A DNA stretch of 64,000 bases. It comes from an uncultured Deferribacteraceae bacterium (GTDB lineage: Bacteria > Chrysiogenota > Deferribacteres > Deferribacterales > Mucispirillaceae). This document shows, piece after piece, positions 46,224 through 54,697 of the stretch. The notes under the pieces were generated by a model. It was not told the origin of the DNA. It saw only the letters and a list, made by a program, of their open reading frames with translations, and searched no databases. The translations under genes and the position numbers were made by a program. Every line of letters begins with the position of its first letter. Positions within the stretch are counted from its first letter, which is position 1. The stretch is from NCBI GenBank assembly GCA_947041165.1, contig CAMRCY010000007.1, positions 1 to 64,000 on the forward strand, read 5' to 3'.

Positions 46224-46580
46224 TTAGAAACCTTTTTTACGTTCTTTAATTCTTGTAGCTTTACCTCTAAGTTCACGTAAGTAGAATAATTTAGCTCTTC
46301 TAACACGTCCACTTCTCATAAGCTCTAACTTCTCTATTCTTGGTGAATATAATGGGAACGTACGCTCAACACCGATATTACCAACCATCTTACGAACTTT
46401 AAATGTTGTTCCAACACCACTTCTATGAATAGCGATTACAACGCCTTCATATGGCTGAACTCTTTCTTTTGTTCCCTCAACAATTTTGAAGTAAACACGG
46501 ACAGTGTCACCAGATCTAAATGCTGGAAGTTCCTTATCCTTATAAATGCTCTCTACAGCTTCAATAATCTTATTTTTCAT
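46224..46580 (-). CDS. rplS: 50S ribosomal protein L19
   Basis: A 118-residue ribosomal protein that sits at the 30S-50S interface. [32 protein letters not shown] and [16 protein letters not shown] are the family blocks, and the tail [19 protein letters not shown] is intact. It ends the ffh-rpsP-khpA-rimM-trmD-rplS series, across a 156-base gap from trmD that shows only loose AAGTTAACAACTG-type repeats, and precedes metH. Confidence 0.96.
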   Translation of the reverse strand: MKNKIIEAVESIYKDKELPAFRSGDTVRVYFKIVEGTKERVQPYEGVVIAIHRSGVGTTFKVRKMVGNIGVERTFPLYSPRIEKLELMRSGRVRRAKLFYLRELRGKATRIKERKKGF

Positions 46581-46736
46581 GATTTTCTCCTAAAATATGT
46601 ACCTATTTATAACTTATAAATTAATTTCAATTTCAATTTCAATATCTGTAACTTTGCGAACAACTGACAAACTGTCCAACCTAAGTTAATAGTTATAACC
46701 TATAACTACAAAGTTAACAACTGTTTACTAATCTGC

Positions 46737-48050
46737 TCAACTATTTACTAATCGACTAAGTGCAATAGCGACCGCTGATCTGACCGATAGATGATTAAAT
46801 CCACCAACGCCTTCAATCGGCTCTAACACAAAATCTACCATCTCAAAAATGTCTTCCGTAAATCCCCAACCTGTACCAAATAAAAGTAAAACATGCTCAT
46901 CTGATGAAAGTTTTGACAGTTCTTTAAAACTGATAGTTGCTCTTGAACTTCTTGCTGTCGTTGCAACGATTATCGGTTTGCGACCTATCTTATCTTTTAT
47001 CTTCTTAATAGCGTCTAATAATGTAGACACTATACTTGTTCTTGAAAATGCTTCACTTCTGTTAGGGTTATACTCAACACCGTAACCTTTTACCCAGTGA
47101 TTTATAACAATATTTGCTATATCTCGCTGTGATTTTATAGGAGAGATAATAAAAAAATCATCCACTCCAAATGTACACGATGATCTTGAAATATCATGTA
47201 TATCTAAATTTGTGATTGATGTCGTTACAACATCTTTCTGCTTATCCTTCATCGGATAATGCATCAACGCAATAGATAATTTAATCTTCACTGGCTCATC
47301 GTAAAAACTCTTACAAGCTTCTATCAATCGACTCTCTTTACTCTGATCTTTAATTGAAACAAGATCAGGTCTTGAAGACTCTGTTGCCGTAAAGGACTTA
47401 TCTGTACGCCACTCTTCAATTCGTTTATGATCACCCGATAATAATACTTTCGGTACAACCCATCCCATAAACTCCTCTGGCCTTGTATAGTGAGGATACT
47501 CTAGTGATGATGTTGAAAAAGATTCGTCAACTAACGATTCTTTATCACCGACTACTCCATCTACTAGACGTGCAATAGCATCTATCATAACCATCGATGC
47601 AGGCTCACCACCTGTTAATATATAATCCCCTATTGAGTATTGATAATCGCATAAATGTTCGCTAACTCTCTCATCAACACCTTCATAACGTCCACAAATA
47701 AATGTTAAGCTATCAAACTTCGATAACTCAATCGCATCTTTTTGCTGAAAACGTCTGCCACGTGGATCAAGAATAATAACTTTATGTTTGCTATTATCTA
47801 TTCCTTTTGCATTAAGGCTACTTTTGATCGATTCTAAGGCGTTGTATATCGGCTCGACTTTCATCACTAAGCCAACACCACCACCAAACTGATAATCATC
47901 TGTTGATTTATGTTTATCAGTTGCAAACTCTCTCAAATTTATAGCATTAATTTCAATCAATTTGTTATCTAACGCTTTAGATATAACTCCTTGATTAAAA
48001 GGAAGCTTACACATATCAGGAAAAATTGTAATTACATTATAACTTTTCAC
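46737..48050 (-). CDS. trmD: TrmD fused to a second SPOUT RNA methyltransferase domain
   Basis: A 437-residue fusion. Residues 1-240 are TrmD, which makes m1G37 in tRNA, with the trefoil-knot blocks ICGRYEGVDER, SIGDYILTGGEPA and HYTRPEEF. Residues about 255-437 form a second SPOUT knot domain: IALMHYPMKDK at its start, LLLFGTGWGF for the cofactor loop and FNHLSVRSAVAIAL at its end. This second domain matches a family found as a separate gene next to trmD in other bacteria, so the fusion is in line with that. The target of the second domain is unknown. Confidence 0.9.
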   Translation of the reverse strand: MKSYNVITIFPDMCKLPFNQGVISKALDNKLIEINAINLREFATDKHKSTDDYQFGGGVGLVMKVEPIYNALESIKSSLNAKGIDNSKHKVIILDPRGRRFQQKDAIELSKFDSLTFICGRYEGVDERVSEHLCDYQYSIGDYILTGGEPASMVMIDAIARLVDGVVGDKESLVDESFSTSSLEYPHYTRPEEFMGWVVPKVLLSGDHKRIEEWRTDKSFTATESSRPDLVSIKDQSKESRLIEACKSFYDEPVKIKLSIALMHYPMKDKQKDVVTTSITNLDIHDISRSSCTFGVDDFFIISPIKSQRDIANIVINHWVKGYGVEYNPNRSEAFSRTSIVSTLLDAIKKIKDKIGRKPIIVATTARSSRATISFKELSKLSSDEHVLLLFGTGWGFTEDIFEMVDFVLEPIEGVGGFNHLSVRSAVAIALSRLVNS

Positions 48051-48567
48051 TCACCAAACCTATCGTATCTATAGTAATAACTTTCTCTATAGAATCGATT
48101 TTTTTTATATGATCTGGGTTATTTGATATAAGAGAGTAACTACCATCAGTTAACTCAATCCTAAAGATATCTTCTGTAGATACTTCAAGGTAATCGACTA
48201 ATTTTCCGATTAAAACCCCTTCTACATCAACAACTTTAGCACCATCTATCTTATACCAATATACGTCCCCATCTTCTTCAACAGGTAAATAATCTCCATG
48301 CACATACACACTGGATTTCTTAATTGATTTAGCCTGTACATCATCATTAATACCCTCAAACTTCACCAAATACATATTTTTGTATGAAGATATCTCTGAA
48401 ACAGGAAAAATACGAAAATGCTCATCGTTACTACTCAAACAAAAATTCTCGGTAGTTAGTAAAATATCAACGTTATCCGTAACAGGCTTCAATTTAATAT
48501 AACCTTTAAAGCCATATATGTCAGCTATATAACCTACTTTAACATATTTATTTTGGTTATTCGACAT
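48037..48567 (-). CDS. rimM: 16S rRNA processing protein RimM
   Basis: A 176-residue assembly factor for the 30S head. The N-terminal barrel has VGYIADIYGFKGYIKLKP, and the C-terminal PRC barrel has DVYWYKIDGAKVVDVEG and the KIDSIEKVITID end. It overlaps trmD by 14 bases and follows khpA by 8 bases. Confidence 0.93.
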   Translation of the reverse strand: MSNNQNKYVKVGYIADIYGFKGYIKLKPVTDNVDILLTTENFCLSSNDEHFRIFPVSEISSYKNMYLVKFEGINDDVQAKSIKKSSVYVHGDYLPVEEDGDVYWYKIDGAKVVDVEGVLIGKLVDYLEVSTEDIFRIELTDGSYSLISNNPDHIKKIDSIEKVITIDTIGLVSEKL

Positions 48568-48575
48568 CTTATCTA

Positions 48576-48809
48576 TTACTCTTCAATAATATCAAGTCCG
48601 TATCTCACTTCTGACTTTGCAGATGCAGCAAGCAATATAGTTCTTATAGCTTTTGCTGTTTTACCTTGCTTACCGATTACTCTACCTAAATCTGATTGAG
48701 CAACACGAAGTTGTAAAGTTTTACCTTTTTCAGAATCTACTTCTGTAATTTCAATGGCATCTGGATTTTCTACTATTGGACTAACAATAAATCTAACTAA
48801 CTCTTTCAT
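48576..48809 (-). CDS. khpA: KH-domain RNA-binding protein KhpA
   Basis: A 77-residue single KH domain. The GxxG-type loop is RVIGKQGKTAKAIRT (about 42-56). KhpA-type proteins pair with KhpB (Jag) and bind many RNAs; the conserved position between rpsP and rimM supports the call. Full length for the family. Confidence 0.92.
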   Translation of the reverse strand: MKELVRFIVSPIVENPDAIEITEVDSEKGKTLQLRVAQSDLGRVIGKQGKTAKAIRTILLAASAKSEVRYGLDIIEE

Positions 48810-48825
48810 AACATCCTACTTCCTT

Positions 48826-49092
48826 CTAAACTTTTTTAAGACTAAACTTCTCTAAAATACCTTTCTTTCTAAACAGGCTTCGTACTGTATCGGTAGGTAT
48901 TGCACCAACACCAAGCCATTTTAATGCTTTGTCTTCATCAATCTTTAATTCTATCTCTTGTGGTAGTGGGTTATAAGTCCCTATAATCTCAATAAACGCA
49001 CCATCTCTTGCAACTCTTGAATCTGCAATTACAATACGATAAAAAGGTCTTTTCTTTCTACCAAATCTCATTAATCTGATTTTTGTAGCCAT
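48826..49092 (-). CDS. rpsP: 30S ribosomal protein S16
   Basis: An 88-residue ribosomal protein. The start [26 protein letters not shown] is nearly the family consensus, followed by [10 protein letters not shown] and [18 protein letters not shown]. It follows ffh by about 110 bases and precedes khpA by 16. Confidence 0.97.
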   Translation of the reverse strand: MATKIRLMRFGRKKRPFYRIVIADSRVARDGAFIEIIGTYNPLPQEIELKIDEDKALKWLGVGAIPTDTVRSLFRKKGILEKFSLKKV

Positions 49093-49200
49093 TGCTTAAA
49101 TCTCCTTACTTTCTTTTTTTATTTACTATCTAATATCTCTATTATCTTTACTTACTGTCAATAACATGTACTACTTTGCTAAACATAGTAACTATTCTAA

Positions 49201-50556
49201 CTATCTTATATTTTTCATCACTTTATTGATTTCTTTCATAGCATCTTTCTCATTTTTACCAGATATGCTTTTGCCAACTTTTTTAAACATCTTATTCATC
49301 TGAGTTAGCTGATCGGCTAATTTGTTTATCTCATTAACCGTAGTTCCTGAACCTAATGCAATTCGCTTCTTTCTGCTACCGTTTAATATATCTGGAGTTT
49401 TACGCTCAACATAAGTCATAGAGTAAATAATCGACTCTATACGCTTTAATTTACCATCATCCATATCGGTTGCTGGCAATTTAGACTTTAAACCTGGTAC
49501 CATTTTCAATATACCTTCGATAGATCCAAGTTTCTTCATCATTTTAAACTGTTTAAGTAGATCGTTAAAATCTAACCCAACCTTAACTTTTTTAGATAAC
49601 TCTTCTGCCTCTTCTTGATCTATAAGCTCTGAAGCTTTCTCAACTAACGTTACGATATCACCCATACCAAGTATGCGTGATGCTAATCTATCTGGATGAA
49701 ACAGTTCAAATTCGTCAAAACGCTCGCCAGTACCGATAAACGTAATCGGTTTACCTGTAACATATTTAATTGATAACGCTGCACCACCACGAGTGTCACC
49801 ATCAGTTTTTGTAAGTATCACACCTGATATATCTAAAGTATCATTAAAAACTTTAGCAGTGTTGACGGCATCTTGACCAGTCATAGAGTCTGCAACGAAA
49901 AATATATAATCTGGATTGAGCATCTTTTTTAGCTCAACAAGTTCGTTCATTAAATCGTCATTAACGTGCAATCTACCCGCTGTATCAAAAATAACAATAT
50001 CTTTAGCCGCACGCCTTGCAAAAGCAAGCCCATCTTTAGCTATCTTTAAAACATCGCTTGTATCGTGATCAGAATAAACATCAACTGCGATATTCTTACC
50101 GATAACTTCAAGCTGTTTTACAGCAGCAGCACGAAAAGTATCGCACGCAACCATTAAACTGTTTTTTGATTGTTTTGAAAAATATTTTGATAATTTACCA
50201 GCTGATGTTGTTTTACCTGATCCTTGAAGACCAACTAACATAATAACTGTAGGGGGATTAGGGGATAATGGAACCGATGGAGTATAATCTTTACCACCAA
50301 GAATAGTGATAAGATTGTCATTAATTATTTTAATGAATTGCTGTGAAGGAGAAACATTTTTTAAAACTTCAAGCCCTACTGCATCTGCTTTAACAGATGT
50401 AATAAATTCTTTCACAACCTTAAAATTAACATCAGCTTCCAGTAAAGACAGCCTTACTTGTTTCACAGCCTCTTCAACATTAGCATCAGTTATACGAGTT
50501 TCACCTCGTAGTCGACGAAAGACGCCCGAAAGCTTCTCGTTCAAATCCGCAAACAT
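49201..50556 (-). CDS. ffh: signal recognition particle GTPase Ffh
   Basis: A 451-residue SRP protein. NG domain: P-loop GLQGSGKTTSAGKLSKYF (about 108-125), DTFRAAAVKQLE, DTAGRL and TKTDGDTRGGAALS. The methionine-rich M domain follows (FNDLLKQFKMMKKLG... LNGSRKKRIALGSGT... VNEINKLADQLTQMNKMFKKV). It targets membrane proteins to FtsY. Start: ATG with GAGGGAT 9 bases upstream, and a good promoter about 45-72 bases upstream. No SRP RNA gene is seen in the window. Confidence 0.97.
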   Translation of the reverse strand: MFADLNEKLSGVFRRLRGETRITDANVEEAVKQVRLSLLEADVNFKVVKEFITSVKADAVGLEVLKNVSPSQQFIKIINDNLITILGGKDYTPSVPLSPNPPTVIMLVGLQGSGKTTSAGKLSKYFSKQSKNSLMVACDTFRAAAVKQLEVIGKNIAVDVYSDHDTSDVLKIAKDGLAFARRAAKDIVIFDTAGRLHVNDDLMNELVELKKMLNPDYIFFVADSMTGQDAVNTAKVFNDTLDISGVILTKTDGDTRGGAALSIKYVTGKPITFIGTGERFDEFELFHPDRLASRILGMGDIVTLVEKASELIDQEEAEELSKKVKVGLDFNDLLKQFKMMKKLGSIEGILKMVPGLKSKLPATDMDDGKLKRIESIIYSMTYVERKTPDILNGSRKKRIALGSGTTVNEINKLADQLTQMNKMFKKVGKSISGKNEKDAMKEINKVMKNIR

Positions 50557-50599
50557 GGTAAATAATCCCTCACGGTCCTATAAAAATTTAGTACGATGG

Positions 50600-50628
50600 A
50601 TATTACTATAATTATAGTACACTGTCAA
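50600..50628 (-). promoter_or_regulatory. ffh: promoter of the ffh operon
   Basis: On the minus strand TTGACA (50623-50628) and TAATAT (50600-50605) are 17 bases apart. Within the spacer lies a 16-bp palindrome, TACTATAATTATAGTA (50603-50618), which also offers TATAAT at short spacing. The leader to the ffh ATG is about 36 bases. Confidence 0.6.
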
Positions 50629-50760
50629 GTATTATTTATTAATAAAAAAAGATATATACATCTACTATTAACACCAATTTAACAACAGTTGATTTGCAAC
50701 TAAATTGTTGAGTAAATTTGACCTAAAAACTTAGTTTATTTCTGTAGAAATCTACTTGAT

Positions 50761-50809
50761 AAAAATAGTTTGTTAGCTAACTAATCAGTTTAGTAATCAG
50801 CTAGCTAAC
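50761..50809 (-). terminator. terminator of the GLUG lipoprotein gene
   Basis: An 8-bp perfect stem GTTAGCTA/TAGCTAAC (50772-50779 and 50802-50809) with a 22-base loop that itself contains a CTGATTA/ACTGATTAG repeat. On the minus strand it is followed by AAACTATTTTTATC. It lies about 30 bases past the lipoprotein stop. The rest of 50629-50760 is AT-rich with no gene. Confidence 0.6.
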
Positions 50810-50837
50810 ATAAATTATATTCTATTAATATTCTTTA

Positions 50838-52469
50838 CTATTTTTTAAGTTTAACAACATTTTTAAGAGTTGGATATTTTGCACCCTCTACTATCTCCCA
50901 AGTATTCACGAAATCCCAAGATGTGAATGTAGCCTGGTCTTTAAACTCAACATCAGTTTTTACACTAGCATGATCGCTATTAGTAAGTGGAGTTACTGAG
51001 TAGTAAAAGTTGTCTGTAGCCGTAATTGTAATCGGTTTACCATCCCCCTCTTCTTTAATTCCTAATATCGGAGTAGTTACAGGAGTTGAGCCACTTGCAG
51101 TTACAGCTATCATATCTGTATAACTGTATGATGAAGTAATCGTCATGTTCAATTGTAGACCATAAAGTGTTGAAGCTTTACCGATAAGCCCACCTGAATA
51201 ACTATTCTTTGCACCACTGTAGCTCGCTATCACGCCTATATTGTAAGAATCAACTATCGAAGCATCGCTATTCCATACAGAACCGATTAGCCCACCCGCA
51301 AAACTGTTGTCATACGCAGGATTAGGAGCTTTAGTTGTTATTTTACCAGAGTTATAAGAAGCTTTAATATCAGGTCCTGATGTTCCACCTAATAGACCTC
51401 CGATACCAAAAGTTCCTTCTACATCTCCACTATTAAAAGAGTTCGTTATTGTAGTCTTAACAGTATTATTATTTCCTGCGACAAGCCCTGCTGCACCACC
51501 TAAACTTTTTATAACTCCATTGTTATACGACTTATCAATATTAACAAGGTCTGCTGATGTTTCAACATAACCTATCAAACCTGCAACATTGTTATTACTA
51601 TTACTAGTTACGCTACCTTTATTGTAAGAGTTAATTATATTAACTGTATTTACTTTTTGAATATTACCTATTAATCCACCACCTGCAGCGTAGTAGTCAG
51701 AAGTACCTGATACTACATTGCCTTCATTAGAAGAGTTATCAATTGTAATTGTAAAACTAACATCTGAAGAGTCTGCTATGCCTATTAATCCACCTGCATG
51801 AGATGTACCACAACTTACATTATCTTTATTCATAGATTTCTCAATTATTATAGACTTGCTAGCTCCAGCGATCTTTCCAATAAATCCACCTGCATAAGTT
51901 GTTGCGTATACAGTTAAGTCGCTCGATACATTAGACAACGTAACATCGCCACTAAAAACATCTGCCACAAATGAAGCTCCAAACATCTTATCATCTATTG
52001 CTGAATTTACCGTACCGTCTTTAAGGTTTAGGTTTTTAATCGTTAATTTAGCTCCATCTCCAACCTCTTGAATAAGTGCAACGCCGTCATAGTCACTAAC
52101 CGTATCAACTAACTTTAAGTTAAGTATCGTATGGTTATCACCGTCTATTGTGATGTCGCCTGTGATATTATCTATACCTGTGAAAATCTGGTTGTTCATA
52201 TTGATGTCATTAGTTAATATCATGTTTTTATCAAGTGTCTTATCATTAAGCCAAGCCAAATTAGATCCGTTAGCTATCAAATATGCACCCTCTGATGAAG
52301 TTAGAGGTTCTACAGTTGTTGTGCCATCCCAAACCTCAACTGGCTTCTCAGGTATAACAGGTATAACAGGAATAACTGTATCACCACCTGAATTATTTAT
52401 ATCATCAGCACAAGCTGAAATTATTAAAGCTGATAAAATTGTGAATATTAAAAGTAAATTTCTTTTCAT
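50838..52469 (-). CDS. GLUG-repeat surface lipoprotein
   Basis: A 543-residue lipoprotein. The signal peptide ends in LIISAC (lipobox, Cys20), then a proline-valine linker made of VIP repeats (TVIPVIPVIPEKP). A beta-rich region follows with about eight GLUG-type motifs (AGGFIGKI, AGGLIGIA, GGGLIGNI, VAGLIGYV, AAGLVAGN, IGGLLGGT, AGGLIGSV, SGGLIGKA) spaced roughly 30-45 residues. GLUG proteins are typically bacterial adhesin-like surface proteins with a beta-helix. Ligand unknown. ATG has GGGAG 6 bases upstream. The leader contains a cobalamin riboswitch about 320 bases upstream. Confidence 0.88.
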   Translation of the reverse strand: MKRNLLLIFTILSALIISACADDINNSGGDTVIPVIPVIPEKPVEVWDGTTTVEPLTSSEGAYLIANGSNLAWLNDKTLDKNMILTNDINMNNQIFTGIDNITGDITIDGDNHTILNLKLVDTVSDYDGVALIQEVGDGAKLTIKNLNLKDGTVNSAIDDKMFGASFVADVFSGDVTLSNVSSDLTVYATTYAGGFIGKIAGASKSIIIEKSMNKDNVSCGTSHAGGLIGIADSSDVSFTITIDNSSNEGNVVSGTSDYYAAGGGLIGNIQKVNTVNIINSYNKGSVTSNSNNNVAGLIGYVETSADLVNIDKSYNNGVIKSLGGAAGLVAGNNNTVKTTITNSFNSGDVEGTFGIGGLLGGTSGPDIKASYNSGKITTKAPNPAYDNSFAGGLIGSVWNSDASIVDSYNIGVIASYSGAKNSYSGGLIGKASTLYGLQLNMTITSSYSYTDMIAVTASGSTPVTTPILGIKEEGDGKPITITATDNFYYSVTPLTNSDHASVKTDVEFKDQATFTSWDFVNTWEIVEGAKYPTLKNVVKLKK

Positions 52470-52784
52470 TATAAATCTCCCTAGAAAATATAATTAGATA
52501 AAACAAAACACTAAACACCCTATAAAAAGATATTAGCTTATCCATTAAGAATTTTAATGTCAGTTAATTAACAAAGCCATGTTGTGTGCAACTTTTAGAG
52601 TGTTGTAATTTAATTTTGAATACACATAAAGAGTATTATATAAGATTAACCTATACGTTTAAATAATTATAAATAGACGCACAAAAAATTATATAATAAT
52701 AAATATTAAATTAAATTAACTGATTAAAATTGAGAAATTTTTAAGATTTTAAATTGGTTTGCGATAGATAAAACATAGTATCTT

Positions 52785-52960
52785 CCCTCCGAAGCACGTA
52801 AATTTTAAGCTATGTTCCTGACTTATTATACACCCTGCTCTATTCATCAAATGAATAAAAAGTTGTATACATCACAGTTGCGGGGGCAGTGCTGGATTTT
52901 ATATCGTTGAATTGTAAGAGTTATACCCACAACTTTTTAACAACGAAATACACCAAGCTT
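52785..52960 (-). promoter_or_regulatory. cobalamin (B12) riboswitch
   Basis: On the minus strand the core reads AATCCAGCACTGCCCCCGCA (52879-52898) followed directly by ACTGTGA, nearly the exact hallmark of the cobalamin riboswitch. Upstream is a TTAAAAAG...GGGTATAA block matching the TTAAAAGGGAA region. Downstream is AAGTCAGGAACATAGC (52809-52824), a divergent B12 box. After it CTTC-GGAGG-GAAG forms a small hairpin whose loop is a ribosome site, followed by ATG at 52776 and only 11 codons (MFYLSQTNLKS). The next gene on this strand is the GLUG lipoprotein, 320 bases away. Boundaries are approximate. Confidence 0.85.
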
Positions 52961-53119
52961 CCATATCCTTAATATATATATCCTACTTTATTAACTAAGA
53001 AAATGCAAATATATTTTTAAAACAAAAACTATTTTTATACAGTAGAATATTATAAAACTTAAATTTATTTTTTAAACTCAACTTGATCGTGAATAGAGTT
53101 AAACAAATATTTATCTAAT

Positions 53120-53735
53120 AAAAAATAATTGTTATTTAAAATTATTTAAACGTGTGCAACTTGAAAGATTTGCAATTCTAAAAGTTTTGTGGTTTGAAAA
53201 TTATTTAAAATTGTGTAACTTGAAAGATTTACAATTTGAAAAGTTTTGTGGTTTGAAAATTATTTAAAATTGTGTAACTTGAAAGATTAGTAATTCTAAA
53301 AGTTTTGTAGTTTAAAAATTATTTAAAAGTGCGTAACTTGAAAGATTTGCAATTCAAAAGTTTTGTAGTTTAAAAATTATTTAAAATTGTGCAACTTGAA
53401 AAATTAGTAATTTGAAAAGTTTTAGTTTAAAAATTGTTTAAAAGTGTGCAACTTGAAAAATTAGTAATTTGAAAAGTTTTAGTTTAAAAATTGTTTAAAA
53501 GTGTGCAACTTGAAAAATTTACAATTTGCAAAGTTTTGTAGTTTGTAAATTATTTAAAAGTGTGTAACTTGAAAGATTTGCAATTTGAAAAGTTTTGTAG
53601 TTTGAAAATTATTTAAAATTGTGTAACTTGAAAGTTTAGTAATTTGAAAAGTTTTGTAGTTTGAAATTGCTTAAAAGTGTGTAACTTGAAAGATTTACAA
53701 TTCGAAAAGTTTTGCAATTTTAAAATATTTAAAAT
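53120..53735. repeat. 59-bp tandem repeat array, about 11 copies
   Basis: AACTTGAAA recurs at 53158, 53217, 53276, 53335, 53393, 53450, 53507, 53566, 53625 and 53683. The 57-59-bp unit contains AAAAGTTTTGTAGTTTG and AAATTATTTAAAA. The variants sort as base changes plus 1-2-base losses in the middle units. It lies just past the terminator of nfu. Confidence 0.93.
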
Positions 53736-53751
53736 CTCTAAAAAAGGGCGT

Positions 53752-53783
53752 AAAAAATCTGCTTGCATATATACTACAAGCAG
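53752..53783 (-). terminator. rho-independent terminator of nfu
   Basis: A 7-bp stem CTGCTTG/CAAGCAG (53759-53765 and 53777-53783) with an 11-base loop. On the minus strand it is followed by a T-run (ATTTTTTA, 53752-53757). It lies about 20 bases past the nfu stop, so it should end the nifS-iscU-nfu transcript. Confidence 0.85.
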
Positions 53784-53801
53784 TTTTATAAACATAATAA
53801 A

Positions 53802-54029
53802 TTATGCAGACTTAACTTCTTTGATTGAAGGAATTTCTTCTTTGATTCTAGCCTCAATTCCATTTTTCAATGTCATCATAGAAAACGGACAAGAACCACA
53901 AGCACCACGAAGCTGTACTGTAACTATACCATCTTCTGTTACGTCAACCAAATCTACATCGCCGCCATCAGCTTGTAACATAGGACGCACTTTTACCAAT
54001 ACTGCTTCAACTTGATCTCTTAAACTCAT
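53802..54029 (-). CDS. NifU C-terminal (Nfu) Fe-S carrier
   Basis: A 75-residue Nfu domain with the cluster-binding CxxC in GACGSCPFS (about 40-48) and the typical VRPMLQADGGDVDLVDV start. It is a single-domain protein that carries [4Fe-4S] or [2Fe-2S] clusters to target proteins. It lies 4 bases after iscU in a nifS-iscU-nfu set, with a terminator after it. Confidence 0.93.
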   Translation of the reverse strand: MSLRDQVEAVLVKVRPMLQADGGDVDLVDVTEDGIVTVQLRGACGSCPFSMMTLKNGIEARIKEEIPSIKEVKSA

Positions 54030-54033
54030 TGCA

Positions 54034-54483
54034 CTACTCTCCTCTTTCTTTTTTTATCTCAGCTTTAAGATCATCAACAAGGCTTTCTGCTTTGCCGATT
54101 TTTTTATAATAATCTTTTAATGCCATTTCAACAGCTTCTTCCGCCATTACTGAGCAATGGATTTTTGCAGGAGGTAGTCCTCCAAGTTTATCTACTATAT
54201 TCTGATTTGTTAATCTTAATGCATCTTCTAAACGTGTGCCACGAAGAAGTTCTGTTGTCATAGAACTTGATGCAATCGCCGCTCCACAACCAAAAGTTTT
54301 AAATGTTGCCTCTTCAATAAGACCGTTATCACTGATCTTTAAGAACAACTTCATCATATCACCACATGCAGGATTTCCTACTTCGCCAACTGCTGATGGG
54401 TTTTCGATCTCTCCCATGTTTCTCGGATTTGTAAAATGATCCATAACTTCATCGCTGTAAGGACCCATATTGTTTGTAGCCAT
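54034..54483 (-). CDS. iscU: Fe-S scaffold IscU
   Basis: A 149-residue scaffold on which clusters are built. All ligands are present: GNPACGD (C and D), TFGCGAAIASSS and PPAKIHCSVMAEEA. It follows the nifS-like gene, so it should receive sulfur from it, though that protein lacks its PLP lysine. A short helical tail (KAESLVDDLKAEIKKERGE) extends the C-terminus. Confidence 0.95.
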   Translation of the reverse strand: MATNNMGPYSDEVMDHFTNPRNMGEIENPSAVGEVGNPACGDMMKLFLKISDNGLIEEATFKTFGCGAAIASSSMTTELLRGTRLEDALRLTNQNIVDKLGGLPPAKIHCSVMAEEAVEMALKDYYKKIGKAESLVDDLKAEIKKERGE

Positions 54484-54539
54484 AACTATACCTCTTATAA
54501 AATATTTATTCTTGATTATTAAAAAATTCTACTTACTAC

Positions 54540-54697
54540 TTCTAAAATAGTTCTGCTTTATTCTGTTAAAACAGTCTATTCTCGTCTATCTAAATGTGTC
54601 TATTCTCTACTTGTAAATAGCCCTACTCTGTTATATTAAAGTAGTCTATTCTAATCTATCTAAATGTTTCTATTCTCGTATATTCTAAATTCTATTA
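54540..54697. repeat. 70-bp tandem repeat, two copies, after nifS
   Basis: GTCTATTCT recurs at 54573 and 54643 with shared flanks AATCTATCTAAATGT; the copies are about 70 bases apart and run into the nifS stop at 54698. The rest of the 214-base gap is AT-rich. Confidence 0.75.

Larger units (their letters stand above)
52470..53801. other. 1.3-kb gap holding riboswitch, minisatellite and terminator
   Basis: The largest gap in the window. It contains AT-rich decayed-looking sequence (52500-52740), a cobalamin riboswitch on the minus strand with a tiny 11-codon frame after it (52741-52776), AT-rich sequence (52960-53115), a 59-bp repeat array (53120-53735) and the nfu terminator. I see no full gene on either strand. 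Confidence 0.7.
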
